Positions 59,170 through 64,000 of a DNA stretch of 64,000 nucleotides are shown in pieces. Within the stretch, counting starts at the first letter, position 1. Each line of letters opens with the position of its first letter. Made by a program: the position numbers and the translations under genes. The notes beneath the pieces were generated by a model. The model did no database searches and had not been told where the DNA came from. It saw only the letters and a program-made list of their open reading frames with translations. The stretch lies in the NCBI RefSeq assembly GCF_042242105.1, contig NC_092017.1, positions 14,611,932 to 14,675,931 on the forward strand. The letters are read 5' to 3'. This DNA is from Pempheris klunzingeri. Lineage: Eukaryota; Chordata; Actinopteri; Acropomatiformes; Pempheridae.

Positions 59170-62100
59170 AGCAGGGTGATGTTGATGAGCTCTTCGATGT
59201 GAAAAATGCTTATTATATCGGCAGTTATCAACAGTGTATTAACGAGGCTCAGAAGGTGAAGGTAAGTGTTTAATTGTTATCAGCTGAATGTTTTATATTG
59301 CACTGTTTCGTCTGTACCACTTTAGCTAACAGTAGCTAGCGCTTTCGAGCAACAATGCTAAACATGTTAGCAAATAATTCTCTATAAAACACTTCACCTC
59401 TGCTTGTGTTTTGTCTTTAAAGCCGTCAACGCCAGAGAAGGAAACCGAAAGGGACATGTTTTTGTACAGAGCATACATTGCTCAGGTAAACCAGCTTCTG
59501 GTCATTAGCTAATATAGCTAACATTATGTTTATTCACCGCTATCGCAGTTATTGGGCAGATCTACAAGCTGCTCACTCTGATCTGCTGTGTTTTGTGCTA
59601 TAACAGAGGAAGTATGCTGTTGTCCTGGATGACATCAAGGCCAGCTCTGCACCGGAGCTTCAGGCTGTCAAGATGTTTGCTGAGTATCTGTCCAATGAAA
59701 GCAAAAGGTGAGATCTTGCATTTGACGTTTGAGTTCACACGGAAGGAGCATTGGCAGCATAAGCTCTTTGTCAATAGATGGTGTAGACAGTAACTTAGCA
59801 AACTCTGTAACATTTTTAACAGAAAGTCTTTCAATCAGTATCTAATTTCACACCCTTTATGTTACACCCAATCAGATGTGCAAACACATCAATTTATAGT
59901 TCCTAGGGTGCCTTTGGAAGAAAAACCATTGTTTGTTGGGTGTGAGGGTCTCCGGTATCTACCAGACCATAATTTCCCACACAGTATTTATTAAAATCAT
60001 GTCTTTGATGATTTGATTAATTACTGTAGTAGTTTTTGTCTTAATAATTATAATCATGATAGCTTGGATTTATATAGTGCCTTTCAAGAGACCCAAGGAT
60101 GCTTCTTCAGAGGTTTTTGCTGTTCATAGCATACTGCACACCTTAATAGAATAATACAGCTATGCTTGAGTTTGAATGCTGTTGTCACGGTCAGTTGAAT
60201 AGTTAATAAAATGAATGTTCCTTATGTGTGCATGTACAAAGTATACAAACAATTAAAAGTAGCAAATGTACAGTGTTAATTAACACGAGTTAAATTAACA
60301 CATAAGAAAGACGGCATGATGCAGATCTGTGCTGCTCGTCACACAGCAGTGGACCATCTCTCTGTGTCAGGCAGTAGTAGATGGCGCTCTCCACCCTGAA
60401 CACTGCAGACTATTCTGGAGGCAAATCTAACCTTTTCAAACGCTCAGGGGACAAACCCACAAACACTGGTCTGTCATTGGAAGGTTTAGGGTTGAGCGGT
60501 CCAGCTGGGAGAGGTGTCTCTTCATCACAGGAGTTGCCATAGTTACCTGGACAGCAGCTGTATCATTGTGGGAAACCATGACGTGCATGTGCATCTAGGA
60601 GCCACCAGAATAACTGCTAAACACTCCTCCTGAATGCTAAAGGCCGAGGAGGCAAGGAAACAATGCGAAAAGACTCCTGGTGAAGAAAAATCCGATGTGC
60701 TCATGGAGAACCAGAGTGGCACTGTGCGTTTTCTGTGACACAAAATGAATGTGTGGGATTCAGCCTCCACGCCTTTGAGTTTGTTTGCTCCAGCTACTAT
60801 GTGTTATTTACTTAAAAGTTCTATGTGACTGTATGAGACTGTGGACAGCTGTTTCTACACGCCTCCCCTGCTGATTTTGAGTTATTATTGTGAATGCGCT
60901 GATTAATAATTGTAAATAAATAATGCTTTGCTTTGTTTCAAGACAGGGTTGTTTAGTTTGAACAGTAGGTCCAATGTGCTCCAGGCTCTGTTGATTTTTG
61001 ATGTGGTTTGCTACTTTTTCTCTCCGACTGATTGGCCTCAAAGGTACCCTGTGTTCTGGGACCTCCTGATTTACAAATTAAGCTCTGAATATAACAATGC
61101 TTTAATCTCCATTGTTTCAAACAAAACATTTCAGTAAGGCTCTTCTATCTGCACTGTTTAGGCTGTGAGACTTACATCTACTACTGCCTCTGAGAAATTG
61201 TCCGCTTTTCACTGTTACTGTGTGAAAATGGGCACAGATCCACATTGTGCCCTCTATCTCATGTGTTAATTTAACTCACCACTGTACCTTTGCTGCTTTA
61301 TATTGTTTGTATACTATGCATTCTATAAGCAACACGCAATATTCGTTAACTTTTTAACTGATAGTATTAATCGGGGAATTCATATTGCTAATGGGAAATT
61401 GTTATCATCTGTAGTTTTACGTAATTAAAGATACTTAAGCTGGACTGCCAGCTTTGGTGCTCAACAAAATTATATTGTAGAATATACTGTTTTTCTTAAA
61501 TATAAACTCAATAAACTCAATATATCACCAGACCTAGCTTTTACAGGTTTAAATCCAATTGTGTTAACTTAATGTGTCATCTTCTCTGGAATTTAAAGTT
61601 CTTGTTCCCCTCTGCTATGTTTTTTCTGTAGGGATGCTATTGTTGCTGATCTAGACAAGAAGATGGCGAAGAGTGTGGATGCTGCCAACACCACCTTCCT
61701 CCTCATGGCTGCCTCCATCTACTACCATGAGATGAACACTGATGCAGCGCTCAGGACTCTGCACCAAGGAGAAAGTCTGGAGTGGTAAGAAAGGATCAAT
61801 ATTTTACTTTAAAATGGTTTCAAGTAAACAAAAAATGTACCATATTCCAGTATACATATGGAAATGATTATCACAATAATGATTTAATCGACATTACATA
61901 CTTAAGCAGCTTTGGTGCAGGAGATGCTCCTGATGCACAAGTTAATTATGACATTGCCTCAAATCAGGTTTGCATGATTATTGAGAGAGAAGTTTGGATT
62001 TCTTTCTCACTCACTGTGCTGCAAAATGTACCCAAATAAGAACGAGGCTAATATTGGGTACATGTGTAAGACAGATGGACTAAATTTGAATTCATTAAAC

Positions 62101-63277
62101 TCGAAGTTGTTTTGTTTGTTACATGCAAGAGAAACATTGAGGGAAAGTCAGTCCCACAAAGTAGCAACTGTGGCTTCCACATCTTGTTTTGTAAATTGAA
62201 GTTTCTTCTACAGCATCTGCTCTACAGAACTCTCCGATGAGTCAGCTGAGTTCATAAGGTTCATTTCAGTGTGACAAACTAAATTGACCTAAACATTTGT
62301 TATTTTTCAGCATGGCCATGACCATTCAGGTCTTGCTGAGCCTGGATCGTGTTGACCTAGCAAGGTACTGTACAGCAAAAGCACACAAACATTGGATGAT
62401 TTACACTAAATTGTTATGTCATTTTAGTGTGGACACATTCTTTATTGTAATCTCTCTTTAAAACTACAGAATATGTGTATAAATCTGGATTCAATAATGA
62501 GACTGTGTTGCTCTAATAATGATAACATTATATTCTTCTGACTGACAGGAAAGAGCTGAAGAAGATGCAGGAGCAGGATGAGGATGCTACTCTAACCCAG
62601 CTGGCCACAGCCTGGGTTAATATTGCTGTGGTGAGTAGACCAGCACTTACTTATATTTGTGTAACATTATCAAGACACATGTAGTTGATTTATAAACTGC
62701 TCTATCATTAATAATTTGTTAATTTATTAATAATGGATTGAATACCATATGCCTGCATGTACACTAAGTACATTTATTCCCGCTCATCACATTATCAGCA
62801 TTCAAGTTGTGTTGTGATTGCCTGAAGCTGCAATCAGGTTTGAAGTAATTAGCTGGCAGGGTAGAACAGATTTATAGCGACCTTTCACAGAGTATAAAGC
62901 TAAACTAACAAAAGTATGCCAGGTCTAAGAAAGGGCTCTGTCTCTCTTAGATCGTCCATTTTGCACACAATAGTTTTTCGCTGGTTACCCCCTGACATAA
63001 TTAGAAAAAGTAATCAAACAGCTGGGGTTGTGTAATTATTGTTAGCTCTTCAGCATGATCACTGCTGAATACTCGGATTTCATTTTGCCTACACTTAATT
63101 GCATTCTGCTTGTTGTTCCAGGGTGGGGAGAAGCTGCAGGATGCCTACTACATTTTCCAGGAGATGTCAGACAAGTACTCATCTACACTGCTGCTCCTCA
63201 ACGGGCAGGCGGCCTGTTACATGGCTCAGAACAAGTGGGAGGAGGCAGAAGGAGTGCTCCAGGAGGCACTTGACAAG
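59160..63277 (+). CDS. cope: Coatomer subunit epsilon, first seven exons (3' part outside window)
   Basis: Epsilon-COP binds the WD40/alpha-COP C terminus in the COPI coat and stabilises it in Golgi-to-ER and intra-Golgi transport. Exons: 59160-59261, 59423-59485, 59607-59707, 61632-61784, 62311-62364, 62549-62630 and 63122-63277, all GT/AG and in phase, encoding 237 codons of roughly 308. The start reads [20 protein letters not shown]; later wording includes [87 protein letters not shown] and [20 protein letters not shown]. These are the TPR helices of the epsilon-COP solenoid. The remaining exons (final TPR repeats and C terminus) must lie right of 64000; none is seen in 63278-64000. The leader and start are supported by the YY1-type ATGGCGGC context. 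Confidence 0.96.
60062..60115 (+). repeat. Short interspersed repeat fragment
   Basis: 'gcttggatttatatagtgcc' followed by TTTCAAGAGACCCAAGGATGC, a phrase I recognise from many dispersed copies in fish genomes. Only about 55 bases remain, in cope intron 3. Confidence 0.5.
60231..61320. mobile_element. Non-autonomous DNA transposon with about 130-bp inverted repeats, in cope intron 3
   Basis: The left arm (60231-60365) reads 'aaagtatacaaacaattaaa', 'agtagcaaatgtacagtgtt', 'gagttaaattaacacataag', then 'gcagatctgtgctg' and CACACAGCAGTGG. The right arm (about 61195-61320) is its reverse complement: 'gcacagatccacattgtgcc', 'catgtgttaatttaactcac', 'actgtacctttgctgcttta' and 'ttgtttgtatact'. The interior of about 830 bases shows no transposase frame. 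The target duplication is not clear. The superfamily is unknown to me. Confidence 0.72.
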
Positions 63278-64000
63278 GTTAGATGACAGCAATTTGTTTG
63301 TTTTAGTCTTTTTTGTTTTGTCTCTTCATCACACAATAATTGACATATTTAACCCACTGTGATGTACACACATGCTCTGTTGGTCTAGTTAAAGCTCTCA
63401 GAGGCTTATTTCTGAAGCTGGTATTAGATTAAATTCCAATCCTAAATAATTAGACCCTTAATTAATGCCTACTAAACAGTGTGCCAGAGGTGCTATGTAA
63501 TACTGATACAAGGTTGAACCTCATTAAAAGATGCATCCAAAATTATTAAATAGTGAGCAAAGATTAAAAAGAGCGTCACATAGGAAATGTGAGGAATGTT
63601 ATGAAGATGATATTCCTTGCTGTTTCAGCACCTTTTTAATGTGATGACAAAGCCCAATGTGAACACGAATATCTGACCTTTCTCCCAGTTTCCTGTCACA
63701 ACTTAAGAATAATGATGTTCATTATGACACTTTAAAAGTGTGTAGGGGAGTGAGGTTTGTGTAAAGCTACATATAGTCTTCACATCTCTATTGCTTGCAG
63801 TGTAACAGCAGATGGCACCACATACTCTTATTTGCAGGCAGCAGTTATTATACCTCTATCCACAACAAGAGAGGGTTTGACCAGAGTACACTGTTTAACG
63901 TATATATTAAAATATTCACTTTGCATTAGTGTTGTTCAAGTTTGTCTGTTATTTTTCTTACTATATGAATATTAAATATGCGCTGCTCCGTCTCACCTTT
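63278..64000 (+). other. cope: cope intron at the right edge
   Basis: Starts with the donor AAG|GTTAGA. No later cope exon is recognised up to the window end. Confidence 0.7.

Noticed and set aside
1-64000. tRNA, rRNA and known small RNA genes
   Set aside because: No cloverleaf with A/B boxes, snRNA or rRNA segment was recognised by eye; a covariance-model scan would be needed to exclude small ones.

Overview
The window is a stretch of vertebrate nuclear DNA, almost certainly from a ray-finned fish and probably a percomorph. It carries intron-rich genes with GT/AG splice sites, long (CA)n microsatellites, a decayed Tc1-like transposon and several interspersed repeat families that I recognise from teleost genomes. 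There is no bacterial-type gene organisation. Most open frames in the window are chance frames in introns, intergenic DNA and simple repeats. Six protein-coding loci are supported by spliced homology.

Layout: (1) 449-1780, + strand: the 3' exons of nmrk2 (nicotinamide riboside kinase 2); the gene begins left of the window. (2) 3.16-4.17 kb: a broken Tc1/mariner copy, then repeats and intergenic DNA. (3) 8.09-12.84 kb, + strand: a complete seven-exon lysyl oxidase of the LOX group (546 aa), with a long basic propeptide and an intact copper and LTQ catalytic domain. (4) 12.84-18.39 kb: intergenic, repeat fragments only. (5) 18.39-25.98 kb, + strand: complete six-exon mydgf (169 aa, ending in HDEL). 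(6) 26-30.5 kb: intergenic with repeats. (7) 30.57-35.80 kb, - strand: a two-exon gene (694 aa) related to PRR16/Largen and INSYN1 by a short conserved helix and a PDZ-ligand-like C terminus. (8) 36-43.7 kb: intergenic, with a strand-asymmetric pyrimidine tract and a pair of inverted (TG)n/(CA)n tracts. (9) 43.71-57.4 kb, - strand: tnfaip8l1 (186 aa) with two coding exons, a proposed noncoding first exon about 11 kb upstream and a fold-back element against one splice donor. (10) 58.1-58.55 kb: a near-palindromic element between two divergent promoters. (11) 59.16 kb to the right edge, + strand: the first 237 codons of cope (epsilon-COP); the last exons lie outside.

The genes do not form a pathway; what links them is history. 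From general knowledge of human gene order, MYDGF, TNFAIP8L1 and NMRK2 lie on 19p13, while LOX, PRR16 and TNFAIP8 lie together on 5q23. A fish segment with a LOX-type gene, a PRR16-type gene and TNFAIP8L1 therefore looks like the 19p13 member of an ancient duplicated block. It appears to retain LOX- and PRR16-type copies that I do not know on human chromosome 19. This makes the lysyl oxidase a good candidate for loxl5 and the PRR16-like gene its lesser-known companion. That is the most interesting reading of the window. No selfish genetic system, RNA gene or CRISPR array was found.
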